64,000 nucleotides of DNA from JBLMYQ01 sp050260055 (GTDB lineage: Bacteria > Bacillota > Clostridia > Acetivibrionales > UBA4821). Shown piece by piece: positions 8,192 to 17,492 of this stretch. Each line of letters begins with the position of its first letter. Position 1 is the stretch's first letter. The position numbers and the translations under genes were made by a program. The notes beneath the pieces are model-generated. The model ran no database searches. It had not been told where the DNA came from and saw only the letters and a list, made by a program, of their open reading frames with translations. The stretch covers positions 62,001 to 126,000 of the forward strand of contig JBLNBO010000033.1 in the NCBI GenBank assembly GCA_050260055.1, written 5' to 3'.

Positions 8192-9652
8192 TTAGCTGCC
8201 TATTTTTAGCCGTTTATTGATTTTATCCATCCTCTTAATACATTCATCCTTACCCATTATCTCCATTATTTCAAAAAGACCAGGACTTACTGTTCTGCCT
8301 GTCAATGCCAATCTGGTAGGATGGATTAATTCTCCAGCTTTTATTCCAAGTTCTTCTGCATAATCCCTGTAAACTCTTTCGGTTATTTCCTTATCAAAAT
8401 CTTCAATATTCTGGAGTCTTGTTATTAATTCCTGAAAATATTTACAAATGAATTCACCTGAAAAATACTTTTCAACACCTTTTGCATCATACTCAAATTC
8501 ATCAGTAAAGAAATAACTTGATGCATCCGCTATTTCTGCAAGCGTCCATACTTTTTCCCTTACAAGTCCAACAACTGCTTTTAGTTTCTCAGTATTAACC
8601 TTTTCAATCTTTATCCCTGCATTTTTCATAAATGGTATCGCTAAATCAGTAATATAATTCAAATCCAAGGTTTTTAAATAATTTCCATTAATCCATGTTA
8701 ATTTTTTCGTATCATATACTGCCGGATTTTTTGAAACCCTTTCTAGTGAAAACTGTTTCATAGCTTCTTCAAGGCTTATTATTTCCTCTTGTCCCTCAGC
8801 TGACCATCCCAAAAGACAAAGGTAATTTACTAGTGCCTCAGCCAATATTCCCTGTTCCCTGAACTCTTCAACGGATGTCGCTCCGTGCCTTTTGCTCAAT
8901 TTACTTCTATCAGGCGCAAGAATCATAGGTACATGAGCAAATTCAGGAATGTCATAACCCAATGCCTTGTACATTATCATCTGTTTCGGGGTGTTTGACA
9001 GATGCTCTTCGGCTCTAATTACATGACTGATTTCCATTGCATTATCATCGACCGTACAAGCAAAATTGTACGTTGGCATACCGTTCGATTTCATTATAAC
9101 CATGTCATCAAGCAAAGCGTTTTCAAAAACCACCTGTCCCCTTATCATATCAGTCACAATAGTCTGTCCACTTTCAGGTACCCTTACTCTTACAACGGCT
9201 TTTTTGCCTTGGTTTAAAAGTTCGTGTACTTCTTCCTTCGTTAGCTTGCTGCAATTCCTATCGTATCTATAAAATACTCCTTCTTTTTGAGCTTTCTGTC
9301 TCTTTTCTTCAGTTTCCTCCTGAGTACAAAAACAATAATAAGCTTTATCTTCAGCTAAAAGCCTATCAACTTCTTTTTTATAAACTTCAAGTCTCTGAGC
9401 CTGAAAATATGGTCCAAAATCGCCCCCTTTTCCAGGGCCCTCATCCCAATTTAGACCAATCCATGCCAAACTTTCAAGAATCTGATTTATTGAATCCTCT
9501 TTGATTCTTTCCAAGTCTGTATCTTCAATTCTAAGTATAAGCTTGCCCCCGTTTTTTCTAGCAAAAAGCCAGTTGAATAAGCACGTTCTTGCTCCACCTA
9601 TATGAAGATATCCTGTCGGACTAGGTGCAAATCTTACTCTTACCTCTTTCAT
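8192..9652 (-). CDS. gltX: Glutamyl-tRNA synthetase
   Basis: This class I synthetase charges tRNA-Glu with glutamate in the cytosol; in Clostridia it commonly also charges tRNA-Gln for later amidation. The 486-residue length fits. The HIGH-type signature is PSPTGYLHIGG at residues 10-20 and the KMSKS-type loop is KLSKRHG near residue 250, followed by the helical anticodon-binding domain. The ATG at 9652 has an AGGAGG ribosome binding site. No T-box leader is apparent upstream, but an unexplained GC-rich hairpin lies about 110 bp before the start. Confidence 0.97.
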   Translation of the reverse strand: MKEVRVRFAPSPTGYLHIGGARTCLFNWLFARKNGGKLILRIEDTDLERIKEDSINQILESLAWIGLNWDEGPGKGGDFGPYFQAQRLEVYKKEVDRLLAEDKAYYCFCTQEETEEKRQKAQKEGVFYRYDRNCSKLTKEEVHELLNQGKKAVVRVRVPESGQTIVTDMIRGQVVFENALLDDMVIMKSNGMPTYNFACTVDDNAMEISHVIRAEEHLSNTPKQMIMYKALGYDIPEFAHVPMILAPDRSKLSKRHGATSVEEFREQGILAEALVNYLCLLGWSAEGQEEIISLEEAMKQFSLERVSKNPAVYDTKKLTWINGNYLKTLDLNYITDLAIPFMKNAGIKIEKVNTEKLKAVVGLVREKVWTLAEIADASSYFFTDEFEYDAKGVEKYFSGEFICKYFQELITRLQNIEDFDKEITERVYRDYAEELGIKAGELIHPTRLALTGRTVSPGLFEIMEIMGKDECIKRMDKINKRLKIGS

Positions 9653-9763
9653 ATTTTCCTCCTATTAGCAATTTATACCAGGTATTAATTTTTTTTAATA
9701 AGCAAGAATAATATTACCAAGTCAGCTTACCTACGTTTCATCGTCCCTGAGCTAGACTTGTTT

Positions 9764-9787
9764 GCCCGGGGGCTGCGGCTCCCGGGT
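9764..9787. repeat. Isolated GC-rich hairpin
   Basis: CCCGGGGGC-TGCG-GCTCCCGGG folds into a nine-pair stem with one G-U wobble. It lies between the divergent gltX and the 9905 gene. It has a short T-rich stretch on the plus side (TAGTTTTATT). It fits no riboswitch that I know, and its transcription direction is unclear. Confidence 0.45.
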
Positions 9788-9904
9788 AGTTTTATTGGCA
9801 TTATTTACTTAAAGGACTATACGCGCCAAAATAGAATATATTTTTATAAATAGATGATAATGTTTTATATAATAATCCAATTTATTTTATGGAGGGTCCC
9901 TCAA

Positions 9905-10195
9905 ATGCCCATTACTGTAAATCTATGTTCTGAAAGCGACGGTATGCTTAAAAGTTTTCTTGATACCTTTTATGAAAAAGACACAAAAATTGATGAAGAT
10001 GTTAGTGAATGGATAAACGTATTCAACAAGCCTTTAGAAGCAATTGACCTTATAACATCTGTCATAGATAATTCCGACAGCTTTGATATTCAACTTATGG
10101 TGTGCATGGATGCTGGAATATTAGTAGAAGTAACACCGGAGAATGTTAATGATATTATAAGGTTTATGCTATTTAGATACTATAAAGGTTCTTAA
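9905..10195 (+). CDS. Hypothetical protein, 96 residues
   Basis: I do not recognise this protein. It is acidic, without signal peptide or membrane segment, and has one hydrophobic stretch around IQLMVCMDAGILVEV. I start it at the ATG at 9905 because GGAGGG lies eight bases upstream; the frame is open to 9854 but nothing supports an earlier start. Its last four bases overlap the 3' end of the convergent gpsA, so the two stops interlock. Confidence 0.65.
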   Translation: MPITVNLCSESDGMLKSFLDTFYEKDTKIDEDVSEWINVFNKPLEAIDLITSVIDNSDSFDIQLMVCMDAGILVEVTPENVNDIIRFMLFRYYKGS

Positions 10196-11205
10196 TTTAC
10201 AAATACATCCTCAATTTCGTTCTTCTTTTCTCTTTCCATAAGTTTTGAAACTGCTCTTTTTGGGTTTTCTCCCTCAAATAGAATTCTATATGCTTGTTCA
10301 GTTATTGGCATTTCAACATTCTGCATAGATGCCAGTTTATATGCTGCACCTGTTGTCCTTACCCCTTCGACAACCATTCTCACTTCACTCAGTGCCTCTT
10401 CTACGCTCTTCCCTTTGCCTATTAGTATTCCTGCTCTTCTATTTCTACTATGCATGCTCGTGCATGTTACAATTAAATCTCCCATACCTGTTAATCCGGC
10501 AAATGTATGTTTTTTTGCTCCGAGCGAAGCACCTAAACGTGCTATTTCAGTAAGGCCTCTTGTCATTAAAGCCGCTTTAGTGTTGTCACCAAAACCTATA
10601 CCATCAGAAATTCCTGCACAAAGTGCTATTACGTTTTTCAGTGCCCCTCCTATTTCAACGCCTATTAAATCATCATTTGTATATACCCTTAAAGTCGGGC
10701 CCATAAAAACATCTTGTACTCTTCGCGCCTCACTAATATTTTTTGAAGCTGCAACTATGGTAGTTGGAATATTCACAGCCACTTCCTCGGCATGACTTGG
10801 ACCTGATAATGCAACAAATTTTGCTCCTGGAACCTCTTCTTCAACTACTTCAGACAATCTTAAAAGAGTCTTTTCTTCCAACCCTTTGGCAACGCAAACA
10901 ATTATATGATTCTTGTTCAAGAACTTTGAAATGCTTTGCACATTTTCCCTTACTGCTTGCGATGGAACAGCTAGTACAACAATCTCTTTTCCATAAAGAG
11001 CTTTCTCTTGATCTATATAACAAGTAATATCTTCTGGAATTATTACTCCTGGAAGGTATTTTTTTTGTTCCCTTTCAATGTTTATAATATCTGCATCCTC
11101 TTGAAATCGTGTCCATAATGATACCTCATGTCCAATTTTCGATAAATGAATTGCAAGAGCTGTGCCCCAGCTTCCTGCTCCCATTACCGCAACTTTTGCA
11201 TTCAT
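10192..11205 (-). CDS. gpsA: Glycerol-3-phosphate dehydrogenase [NAD(P)+]
   Basis: GpsA reduces dihydroxyacetone phosphate to sn-glycerol 3-phosphate, the backbone precursor of phospholipids. The N-terminal Rossmann motif GAGSWGTALA lies at residues 9-18; the central GLEEKT, GPSHAEEV and the lysine-containing ALKNVIALCAGI segments match the catalytic part of the family. The 337-residue length is normal. It forms a unit with plsY and der upstream on the same strand. The next step, acyl transfer to glycerol 3-phosphate, is done by its neighbour PlsY, so the pairing is functional. Confidence 0.97.
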   Translation of the reverse strand: MNAKVAVMGAGSWGTALAIHLSKIGHEVSLWTRFQEDADIINIEREQKKYLPGVIIPEDITCYIDQEKALYGKEIVVLAVPSQAVRENVQSISKFLNKNHIIVCVAKGLEEKTLLRLSEVVEEEVPGAKFVALSGPSHAEEVAVNIPTTIVAASKNISEARRVQDVFMGPTLRVYTNDDLIGVEIGGALKNVIALCAGISDGIGFGDNTKAALMTRGLTEIARLGASLGAKKHTFAGLTGMGDLIVTCTSMHSRNRRAGILIGKGKSVEEALSEVRMVVEGVRTTGAAYKLASMQNVEMPITEQAYRILFEGENPKRAVSKLMEREKKNEIEDVFVN

Positions 11206-11241
11206 AATATGTATCCTCCCAATAATTAAGCATTATGCATG

Positions 11242-11844
11242 TCAGTTCTTTTTTTCTCCAATTTTTCTTTCGGTTCCATCCTTCAATCTTTTGATGTTAC
11301 CCCTATGACGAAATACTGCAAGTAAAGATAAAGCTATTGCAAATACTATCAATGTAGGATTATTCCATTCCATAACTATAATAATTATGGGATAAAGAAT
11401 TGCTCCTAATACCGAACCAAGCGACACATATCTGGTCAGCGCAATAATTAAAATTGCAAACAATGATACAACAAGACCAATCATAGGTGTAAGCATCATT
11501 ATTACTGCTAGGGATGTCAGAATCCCTTTACCACCCTTAAAATTAAAGTAGATTGGCCAATTATGGCCTACTACAGCGAAGAATCCTCCAAGAATAGCCC
11601 CGGTATCGTTCCCAAAAATTAATCTTCCTAAAAGTACTGCTATTACTCCTTTAAGTATATCCCCTATAAGCACAAGCGCTGCTGGCCCTTTGCCCAGCGT
11701 CCTTAAAACATTTGTTGCACCCGCATTGCCGCTTCCCATGGTTCTTATATCAACATTTTTTAATAGCTTTCCTACAATTATTGCACTATTAATACTGCCT
11801 ATAAGATATCCAGCAAGAATTACTATAAACCCCGTAAAAACCAT
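11242..11844 (-). CDS. plsY: Acyl-phosphate:glycerol-3-phosphate acyltransferase
   Basis: PlsY transfers an acyl chain from acyl phosphate to glycerol 3-phosphate, making lysophosphatidate in the membrane. The 200-residue protein has about five to seven hydrophobic segments and the family's conserved loops, GSGNAGATNVLRTLGK at about residues 37-52 and KGGKGILTS near the middle. Its ATG at 11844 is one base behind the der stop, which implies translational coupling. gpsA, encoding the enzyme that supplies its substrate, follows 36 bp downstream. Confidence 0.96.
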   Translation of the reverse strand: MVFTGFIVILAGYLIGSINSAIIVGKLLKNVDIRTMGSGNAGATNVLRTLGKGPAALVLIGDILKGVIAVLLGRLIFGNDTGAILGGFFAVVGHNWPIYFNFKGGKGILTSLAVIMMLTPMIGLVVSLFAILIIALTRYVSLGSVLGAILYPIIIIVMEWNNPTLIVFAIALSLLAVFRHRGNIKRLKDGTERKIGEKKN

Positions 11845-11845
11845 T

Positions 11846-13171
11846 TTACTTTTTCCCCTCTTTTCTTTCTTTTACGCTAAACCAGATTGGAGTTCCTTCA
11901 AAGCCAAAATTCTTTCTTAGTTGGTTTTCAAGATAACGTTCATAGGAAAAATGCATTAGTTGCACATTATTTACGAATACCACAAATTTAGGAGGCTTTA
12001 CAGAAACCTGAGTTGCATAATAAATTTTTAATCTTCTTCCCTTGTCTGAAGGAGGCTGAACAATTGCTATAGCTTCATTTATTACATCATTAAGCATACC
12101 AGTAGATATTCTCAAATTGTTTTGGTCAAATGAGAATTTAATTAACTCAAATAATCTGTTTACTCTCTGGCCTGTCTTTGCTGAAATGAACACAATTGGA
12201 GCATATGTCATAAATGAAAGGTCAGCATAGACTTTTTGCCGATATTTTTCTAGCGTTCCTGTTTCTTTCTCAACCAAATCCCATTTATTAATTACAATTA
12301 TTGATGCTTTGCCTTTTTCATGTGCGTAACCTGCAATCTTAGTATCCTGCTCAGTTACTCCGTATTCTGCATCTATCATTATCAAACAAACATCAGCCCT
12401 ATCTACAGCCGTAAAGGCTCTTAAAACGCTGTATTTTTCGATTACGTCTTCAATTTTACTTCGTTTTCTAATTCCTGCAGTATCAATGAAAATATATTTA
12501 TCGTCATCAACGCTGAATTCTGTATCAATAGCGTCTCTGGTAGTACCAGGAACATCACTTACAATTACCCTGTCCTCTCCAAGTATCTTATTAATCAAAG
12601 ATGATTTACCAGCATTAGGTTTTCCTACAACTGCAACCTTGATGGCATCTTCATCCTCATCGTCTTGCTGAGCGGGGAAATGACTATATGCCTCGTCAAG
12701 TACTTCTCCAATACCCAGTCCATGAATTGCAGATACCGGCATTGGTTCACCCAATCCCAACTCATAGAATTCATATATGCCTGCTGGCGGCGTACCAACA
12801 TTATCGACTTTATTGCATACTAAAATAACCGGCTTTTTCGATTTTCTTATTATTCTTGAAACTTCTTTATCAGATGCAACCAACCCATCTTTTATATCCA
12901 CCATGAAAAGGATTACATCAGCCATATCCATAGCGATTTCAGCCTGCCTTTTCATTTGAATAGTAATTTCATCCAGGTTTTCGGGCTCTATCCCACCTGT
13001 ATCAATGAGAGTAAACTTTCTACCCCTCCATTCAGTTTCAGCATATATCCTATCCCGAGTCACGCCCGGGGTGTCTTCAACTATAGATATCCTCTTGCCA
13101 ATAAGATAATTAAAGAAATTCGATTTTCCAACATTTGGTCTTCCGACTATTGCCACTACAGGATTTCCCAA
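11846..13171 (-). CDS. der: Ribosome assembly GTPase Der (EngA)
   Basis: Der is the tandem two-domain GTPase needed for maturation of the 50S ribosomal subunit. Both G domains are complete: GRPNVGKSNFF at residue 10 with DTGG and NKVD, and GKPNAGKSSL near residue 182 with DTAGI and NKWD. A KH-like C-terminal domain follows. The length of 441 residues is standard. The start is a TTG at 13171 behind GGAGGTG. The DUF512 gene ends 20 bp upstream, giving the unit DUF512-der-plsY-gpsA, a widely seen clostridial order. Confidence 0.97.
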   Translation of the reverse strand: MGNPVVAIVGRPNVGKSNFFNYLIGKRISIVEDTPGVTRDRIYAETEWRGRKFTLIDTGGIEPENLDEITIQMKRQAEIAMDMADVILFMVDIKDGLVASDKEVSRIIRKSKKPVILVCNKVDNVGTPPAGIYEFYELGLGEPMPVSAIHGLGIGEVLDEAYSHFPAQQDDEDEDAIKVAVVGKPNAGKSSLINKILGEDRVIVSDVPGTTRDAIDTEFSVDDDKYIFIDTAGIRKRSKIEDVIEKYSVLRAFTAVDRADVCLIMIDAEYGVTEQDTKIAGYAHEKGKASIIVINKWDLVEKETGTLEKYRQKVYADLSFMTYAPIVFISAKTGQRVNRLFELIKFSFDQNNLRISTGMLNDVINEAIAIVQPPSDKGRRLKIYYATQVSVKPPKFVVFVNNVQLMHFSYERYLENQLRKNFGFEGTPIWFSVKERKEGKK

Positions 13172-13191
13172 AACTGCACCTCCAAAAAAAC

Positions 13192-14526
13192 TTATTCAAG
13201 ATGATGTATACCTAATAAAGCATCAACGAACGCCTTACCATTATTGTGTACTTTTTTTACCTTAACATTTAATTCTCTTTCTACTTCGTATAATGAAACA
13301 TCATCAAGGAAAATATCTTGATCATGCTTTAGCATTACTTCTGGAATCAGTATTTCTTCTCCTAATATTTTGCCTTTAAGCTGCTCAATTATATCACTTC
13401 CGGTAATTAATCCTGCAACAGTAATTTTTGTTCCAAAGAAATGATTTTCAATTGCATAAATATGAATATCAAGATTTGGCTCCATGTTAAGAAGTTTAGC
13501 AGTAAGCCCTTGAAGAACTTCTTTTGCAGCCATACCAGTAACTACGCTTACTCTTCTATTCCTATTTATTTTATATTTTAGCCTTTTAAGGTAGTTATTA
13601 AACTCATGCTTGAATAGAGCCACCATTCCTACCCCGTTTTCAATCTGGGGAAAATCTTCATAATGATTTTGAGCCGGAATTTTTACACCAGCTTTTAAAT
13701 AAAACTCATCTGCTAGAAAAACGATTCTTGAATTGTATATTTCTAGGTATTGTTCCTGTAAAAGCTTAACCTGTTCAATTACCTCAAACGATGAATTTCT
13801 GTCAAACCCTTCTAATTTTACGCAATTTTCCCGATATCTTGTCAAACCTACAGGAACAACAGAAATACTTTTAAGATTCGGGTGAAGGCTTGCCAGGTCT
13901 TGTATTGTTCTCTCAAGCTCTTTTCCATCATTAACACCTTTACAAAGAACAACTTGACAATTTACTGTAATCCCCTCTGACACAAGTTTTTTTATTTGAT
14001 TTATAATGTTCCCAGCATGAGGGTTGCTCATCATTTTTACCCTCAACTCAGGGTTTGTCGCATGGACTGATACATTAATGGGACTGAGCTTATAGAATAT
14101 GATTCTCTCAAGCTCTGCATCGCCTATATTAGTAAGTGTTACATAGTTTCCTTCAATAAAAGAAAGCCTATAATCATCATCCTTGAAATGCAGTGTTTTA
14201 CGCATTCCTGGTGCTAGCTGGTCCATAAAGCAAAAAATGCACTTGTTTTTGCATATATTTGGCTTATCCATTAACGAGGACTCAAAAACCAGTCCCAAAT
14301 CCTCATATTCATCTTTTTCTATCTGAACTTCCCAAATATCTCCTGAAGCCTTCTCAATTTCAATATCTATAATTTCGTCAGAAATCAAATATCTATAATC
14401 GAATACGTCAGTAATACCGACTCCATTTATTGTAACAACCTTATCGCCGGGTTCTATTCCTGCTTCTTCGGCAGCACTGCCTTGAAGAACGTTGGTTATT
14501 AATTTTGCGCTTATGCTCTCATCCAT
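13192..14526 (-). CDS. DUF512 radical SAM protein with PDZ-like N-terminus
   Basis: The 444-residue protein starts with a PDZ-like segment (about residues 10-60, EEAGIEPGDKVVTINGVGI) and then has the cysteine cluster C92-x3-C96-x2-C99, the radical SAM 4Fe-4S signature. The C-terminal part corresponds to DUF512. Proteins of this kind are annotated as Fe-S oxidoreductases and their substrate is not known. The gene is next to der in many Firmicutes, which hints at a link to ribosome or translation, but that is only context. It begins the DUF512-der-plsY-gpsA unit, with ATG at 14526 after GGCAGGT. Confidence 0.88.
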   Translation of the reverse strand: MDESISAKLITNVLQGSAAEEAGIEPGDKVVTINGVGITDVFDYRYLISDEIIDIEIEKASGDIWEVQIEKDEYEDLGLVFESSLMDKPNICKNKCIFCFMDQLAPGMRKTLHFKDDDYRLSFIEGNYVTLTNIGDAELERIIFYKLSPINVSVHATNPELRVKMMSNPHAGNIINQIKKLVSEGITVNCQVVLCKGVNDGKELERTIQDLASLHPNLKSISVVPVGLTRYRENCVKLEGFDRNSSFEVIEQVKLLQEQYLEIYNSRIVFLADEFYLKAGVKIPAQNHYEDFPQIENGVGMVALFKHEFNNYLKRLKYKINRNRRVSVVTGMAAKEVLQGLTAKLLNMEPNLDIHIYAIENHFFGTKITVAGLITGSDIIEQLKGKILGEEILIPEVMLKHDQDIFLDDVSLYEVERELNVKVKKVHNNGKAFVDALLGIHHLE

Positions 14527-14601
14527 AAAAAATACCTGCCAAACTTAATCCTTGAATTTCTCTAATAGTTTACCAAAATCATACTCTAAAATCCAGAAGT
14601 A

Positions 14602-14641
14602 AATGAAATAAGGGGACAGTTTACTGTCCCCTTATTTCATT
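14602..14641. terminator. 19-bp perfect stem behind rpmF (REP-like)
   Basis: The arms 14602-14620 and 14623-14641 are exact reverse complements around a TT loop, with a GGGGACAGT core. It stands seven bases behind the rpmF stop and should end that transcript. The core GGGGACAGTTTACTGTCCCC also resembles the palindromes known as REP or IS200-associated repeats, so it may be a mobile palindrome that has been recruited as terminator. Confidence 0.75.
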
Positions 14642-14648
14642 ATTATAA

Positions 14649-14834
14649 TTATTTGCCTGCTTCTACTTTAATCACTTCTTTACCATCATAGAAACCACAA
14701 CTTTTGCACACTCTATGCGGCAACCTGGCCTCGTGGCATTGAGGACATGTATTTATCTGGGGAGCATCAAGCTTCCACGTGGATCTCTTGCTATGAGTTC
14801 TTGCTTTTGACCATCTTCTTTTTGGTTGAGCCAA
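14649..14834 (-). CDS. rpmF: 50S ribosomal protein L32
   Basis: L32 is a small zinc-ribbon protein of the large ribosomal subunit. The sequence has the family's PKRRWSKARTHSKR start and the zinc ligands CPQC and CKSC. I place the start at a TTG at 14834, six bases behind AGGAGGTG, which gives 61 residues beginning M-A-Q-P-K as in other L32 proteins. An in-frame GTG nine bases earlier lies inside the ribosome binding site and is unlikely. The four cysteines mark it as the zinc-containing form. It is the second gene of the DUF177-rpmF pair. Confidence 0.96.
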   Translation of the reverse strand: MAQPKRRWSKARTHSKRSTWKLDAPQINTCPQCHEARLPHRVCKSCGFYDGKEVIKVEAGK

Positions 14835-14876
14835 GTTAAACACCTCCTCGCTAACTGCATAAAATACATTTTATAT

Positions 14877-15377
14877 TTATTTTAACTTATTTTTCAGCTC
14901 AAGTAGCTTTTCCATTCTTGAATCATATTCCTCATGTGTACAGCTGCATTTTTCAATATTAAGGTTGCTTCCGCAGGAACTGCATAATCCTTTGCATTCT
15001 TCACTACAGAGAACCTTCATAGGAATATTAGTTATTATTACATTTGAAACCATTTCTGATAAATCAATTTCATTGCCTTCAAACCTAAAAGAATCCTCAG
15101 GAATATCCACGGCATTTGAAAAAGTCTCACTGATTCTAAGGCAAAAATCCTTTTTTAGTTCCTTCAAACATCTATGGCATTTTAACTCAAACCCGAAATC
15201 TATAGTTCCGTCAAGTTTCAAGATTCCGCTGTCCTTTTTAATCGCACCCTTGATTTTAACAGGGGCATTAAGTTTAATTTCATCTCCTGCAATTTCAAAA
15301 TCCTCTATTGTTTCAATCAAATCTATTTCCTTTTGTTCGGAAATACCTTTTGTTAAATCTCCAACAGATATTTTCAT
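14877..15377 (-). CDS. DUF177 (YceD) family protein, partner of rpmF
   Basis: The 166-residue protein belongs to the DUF177/YceD family, almost always encoded directly before rpmF; in plants and bacteria the family has been linked to 23S rRNA accumulation. It carries a CxxC (CHRC) near residue 80 and a cysteine-rich C-terminal part (CSEECKGLCSSCG, then CSC), which suggests metal binding. I start at the ATG at 15377 because the GTG three codons earlier is part of the GGTGG ribosome binding site. A 42-bp gap separates it from rpmF. Confidence 0.92.
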   Translation of the reverse strand: MKISVGDLTKGISEQKEIDLIETIEDFEIAGDEIKLNAPVKIKGAIKKDSGILKLDGTIDFGFELKCHRCLKELKKDFCLRISETFSNAVDIPEDSFRFEGNEIDLSEMVSNVIITNIPMKVLCSEECKGLCSSCGSNLNIEKCSCTHEEYDSRMEKLLELKNKLK

Positions 15378-15445
15378 ATTTTCCACCTAATAAAAATCTT
15401 TGACCATCTGCCATAATTAGGTTTTCGGTCAACAGCAGTAATTAT

Positions 15446-15478
15446 ATAAGCGTATTGAATTTTTGTCAATACGCTTAT
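15446..15478 (-). terminator. 13-bp hairpin behind second cheW
   Basis: ATAAGCGTATTGA and its exact reverse complement flank a 7-nt loop 35 bp behind the cheW stop. It lacks a good T-tract on the minus strand, so it may be a weak terminator or an RNA end-stabilising stem. Confidence 0.45.
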
Positions 15479-15513
15479 TGGTAGAAATTATGAATATTTC
15501 CTACAGAAAAATA

Positions 15514-15963
15514 CTAAAGAGTACTGATATGCTCCATTTCTTCCTCAGAAAGAATTTTCGAGAAATCAAGGATATTAACAAGCTTTCCGTTAATTTTCCC
15601 TACAAATTTGATATATTTCTTACCCCACTTTTTAATAAGTTCAGGTGCTTCTTCGCTTTCTTCCGGAGTAAGCCTTACTATTTCTATAACGTTGTCAACA
15701 ATGAAACCTATCTGTTGTCCATCAATATTTGTAATAATTACTTTGGTTGCGTTCATATCAGCGCTTTCTCCCAGATGGAATCTCCTATTAAGATTAATTA
15801 TCGGCACTACATGGCTTCTAAGGTTAATTATACCCTCGATAAATTCAGGCATTTCCGGAACCTTGGTTACTTCCTGATACTTAACAATTTCATTAACCTG
15901 AGTTGTTTCTACTCCGCACAATTCATTAATAAGGTCAAACACAACAATTTGGACATCAGCCAT
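15514..15963 (-). CDS. cheW: CheW-domain chemotaxis adaptor (second copy, orphan)
   Basis: This 149-residue single CheW-domain protein is clearly different from the copy at 1284-1712 but has the same family plan: VQIVVFDLINELCGVE at the start, INLRSHVVPIINLNRRF in the middle, and the I-G-F-I-V-D-N-V strand. The start is the ATG at 15963, behind AAGGAGGAAAC; a frame open 11 codons further upstream has no ribosome binding site. No chemotaxis neighbours are present: yceD-rpmF lie downstream and tmcAL is divergent. Two scattered CheW copies suggest more than one receptor array or a CheW serving a non-flagellar system. Confidence 0.9.
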   Translation of the reverse strand: MADVQIVVFDLINELCGVETTQVNEIVKYQEVTKVPEMPEFIEGIINLRSHVVPIINLNRRFHLGESADMNATKVIITNIDGQQIGFIVDNVIEIVRLTPEESEEAPELIKKWGKKYIKFVGKINGKLVNILDFSKILSEEEMEHISTL

Positions 15964-16253
15964 TTCTGTTTCCTCCTTAAACATTGGTATAAACATATAT
16001 TCTTAAATCAACATTCATAAACTAAAAAGATAAATACATGTTATTTACTGTGTAATATATTTGGAATAAGGAATTTGTAGAAAATTAAGAATATAAAAAT
16101 CTATACTAATATAATAACATATCTATAATTTTTTGCAACAAAGTATTGCATGTATTGCCTTGTTTTATTATCTTTTTCCTGTTATCCTAATATTCGTAAG
16201 AATTGAATGTTTTAATAAATTATCAGCTTTGCACTGGTTAAAAGGAGAATTGT

Positions 16254-17492
16254 ATGCGGGTTCTTGGAATAGTTGCAGAGTATAATCCATTCCACAATGG
16301 CCATAAGTACCATATAGAAAAATCAAAAGAAGTTACTAATTGTGATTATGTAGTATGTGTAATGAGTGGGAACTTCATACAGCGCGGTCTTCCTGCACTG
16401 CTTAATAAGTGGGCACGTACAGAAATGGCGTTATTCAATAATGCGGATTTAGTAATCGAACTGCCAGTATATTATGCCCTCTCAAGTGCAGAACAATTTG
16501 CTTCCGGTTCTATCAGTATTTTAAATTCCCTTGGGATTGTTGATTCTATATGTTTTGGCAGTGAAAGCGGCAATATCCAAGACCTTATTCCAGTTGCCGA
16601 GATTCTCTCTCATGAACCCGAAGAATTTAAAAACATTCTTGCAAAGCATCTGCAAACTGGAATATCTTATCCAAGCGCAAGGGCACTTGCTTTAAGTGAT
16701 TATTTAAAGAATAATGATGAAACTTTCAATTTAAAACTTACTTCCGAGCCAAACAATATACTTGGAATTGAATATATTAAAGCATTAGTAAAGCTTCAAA
16801 GCAAAATAAATCCATATACAATAGAACGTATAAAGTCATGTTATAATTCTACATCCTTCAAAGATGGAATTGCTAGCGCAACAGCCATAAGAAAGCTCCT
16901 GTCAGAACAGCAGTTAGGAGAAATAAAAAAATTAATGCCTCAAACTGCCTTTGAAATATTACAGCGGGAAATTTCCCATGGGCGCTGCCCGGTTTTTGTT
17001 GAAGCTTTTGAAAACGCAATACTAACTCAGCTTAGAAATACTGATATCGATTCACTTTTGAATATTCCAGATGTAAGTGAAGGTATTGAAAACAGAATTA
17101 AAAAAACCGCTCTTAACTGTGGCTCAGTATCAGAACTTTTTGAAGGAATTAAAACAAAAAGATATACTCTAACAAGAATTCAAAGAATTATCATGGCCAA
17201 TCTTCTTGGAATTAACAAGAAAGATTCAGAAGAGTTTAATTTAAATGGAGGTCCGCAATACATTAGGATTCTTGGATTTAATTCAAAAGGAAAAGAGCTT
17301 CTGTCAAAAATCAAAAGCTCTTCTCTTCCATTAGTTACTTCTCCTCAAGATTTTCTAAAAAAATGTAATCCTCGTCAAGCAAAAATGCTGAATTCAGATA
17401 TCTTGGCAACAAATATTTTCAGTCTTGGCTATTCTGACAAGTCTCAGCGTAAAGCCGGTCAGGACTTTTATCAAAAAATCATTTCAATTTAA
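16254..17492 (+). CDS. tmcAL: tRNA(Met) cytidine acetate ligase
   Basis: TmcAL makes N4-acetylcytidine at the wobble base of elongator tRNA-Met using acetate and ATP. The 412-residue protein opens with GIVAEYNPFHNGHKYHIEK, whose HNGH (residues 14-17) is the nucleotidyltransferase signature, and has the family's CVMSGNFIQRG segment. Length matches. The ATG at 16254 follows AAAAGGAGAA. It is divergent from cheW and interlocks by four bases with the 3' end of the convergent Bax-inhibitor-like gene. Confidence 0.93.
   Translation: MRVLGIVAEYNPFHNGHKYHIEKSKEVTNCDYVVCVMSGNFIQRGLPALLNKWARTEMALFNNADLVIELPVYYALSSAEQFASGSISILNSLGIVDSICFGSESGNIQDLIPVAEILSHEPEEFKNILAKHLQTGISYPSARALALSDYLKNNDETFNLKLTSEPNNILGIEYIKALVKLQSKINPYTIERIKSCYNSTSFKDGIASATAIRKLLSEQQLGEIKKLMPQTAFEILQREISHGRCPVFVEAFENAILTQLRNTDIDSLLNIPDVSEGIENRIKKTALNCGSVSELFEGIKTKRYTLTRIQRIIMANLLGINKKDSEEFNLNGGPQYIRILGFNSKGKELLSKIKSSSLPLVTSPQDFLKKCNPRQAKMLNSDILATNIFSLGYSDKSQRKAGQDFYQKIISI

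Noticed and set aside
9740..9790. Riboswitch of the c-di-GMP, fluoride or ZTP type near the GC hairpin
   Set aside because: The conserved nucleotides of those classes, as I know them, are absent; only a simple hairpin can be shown.
14835..14843. GTG start three codons upstream in rpmF
   Set aside because: It is part of the AGGAGGTG ribosome binding site; TTG at 14834 has the correct spacing and gives a normal L32 N-terminus.
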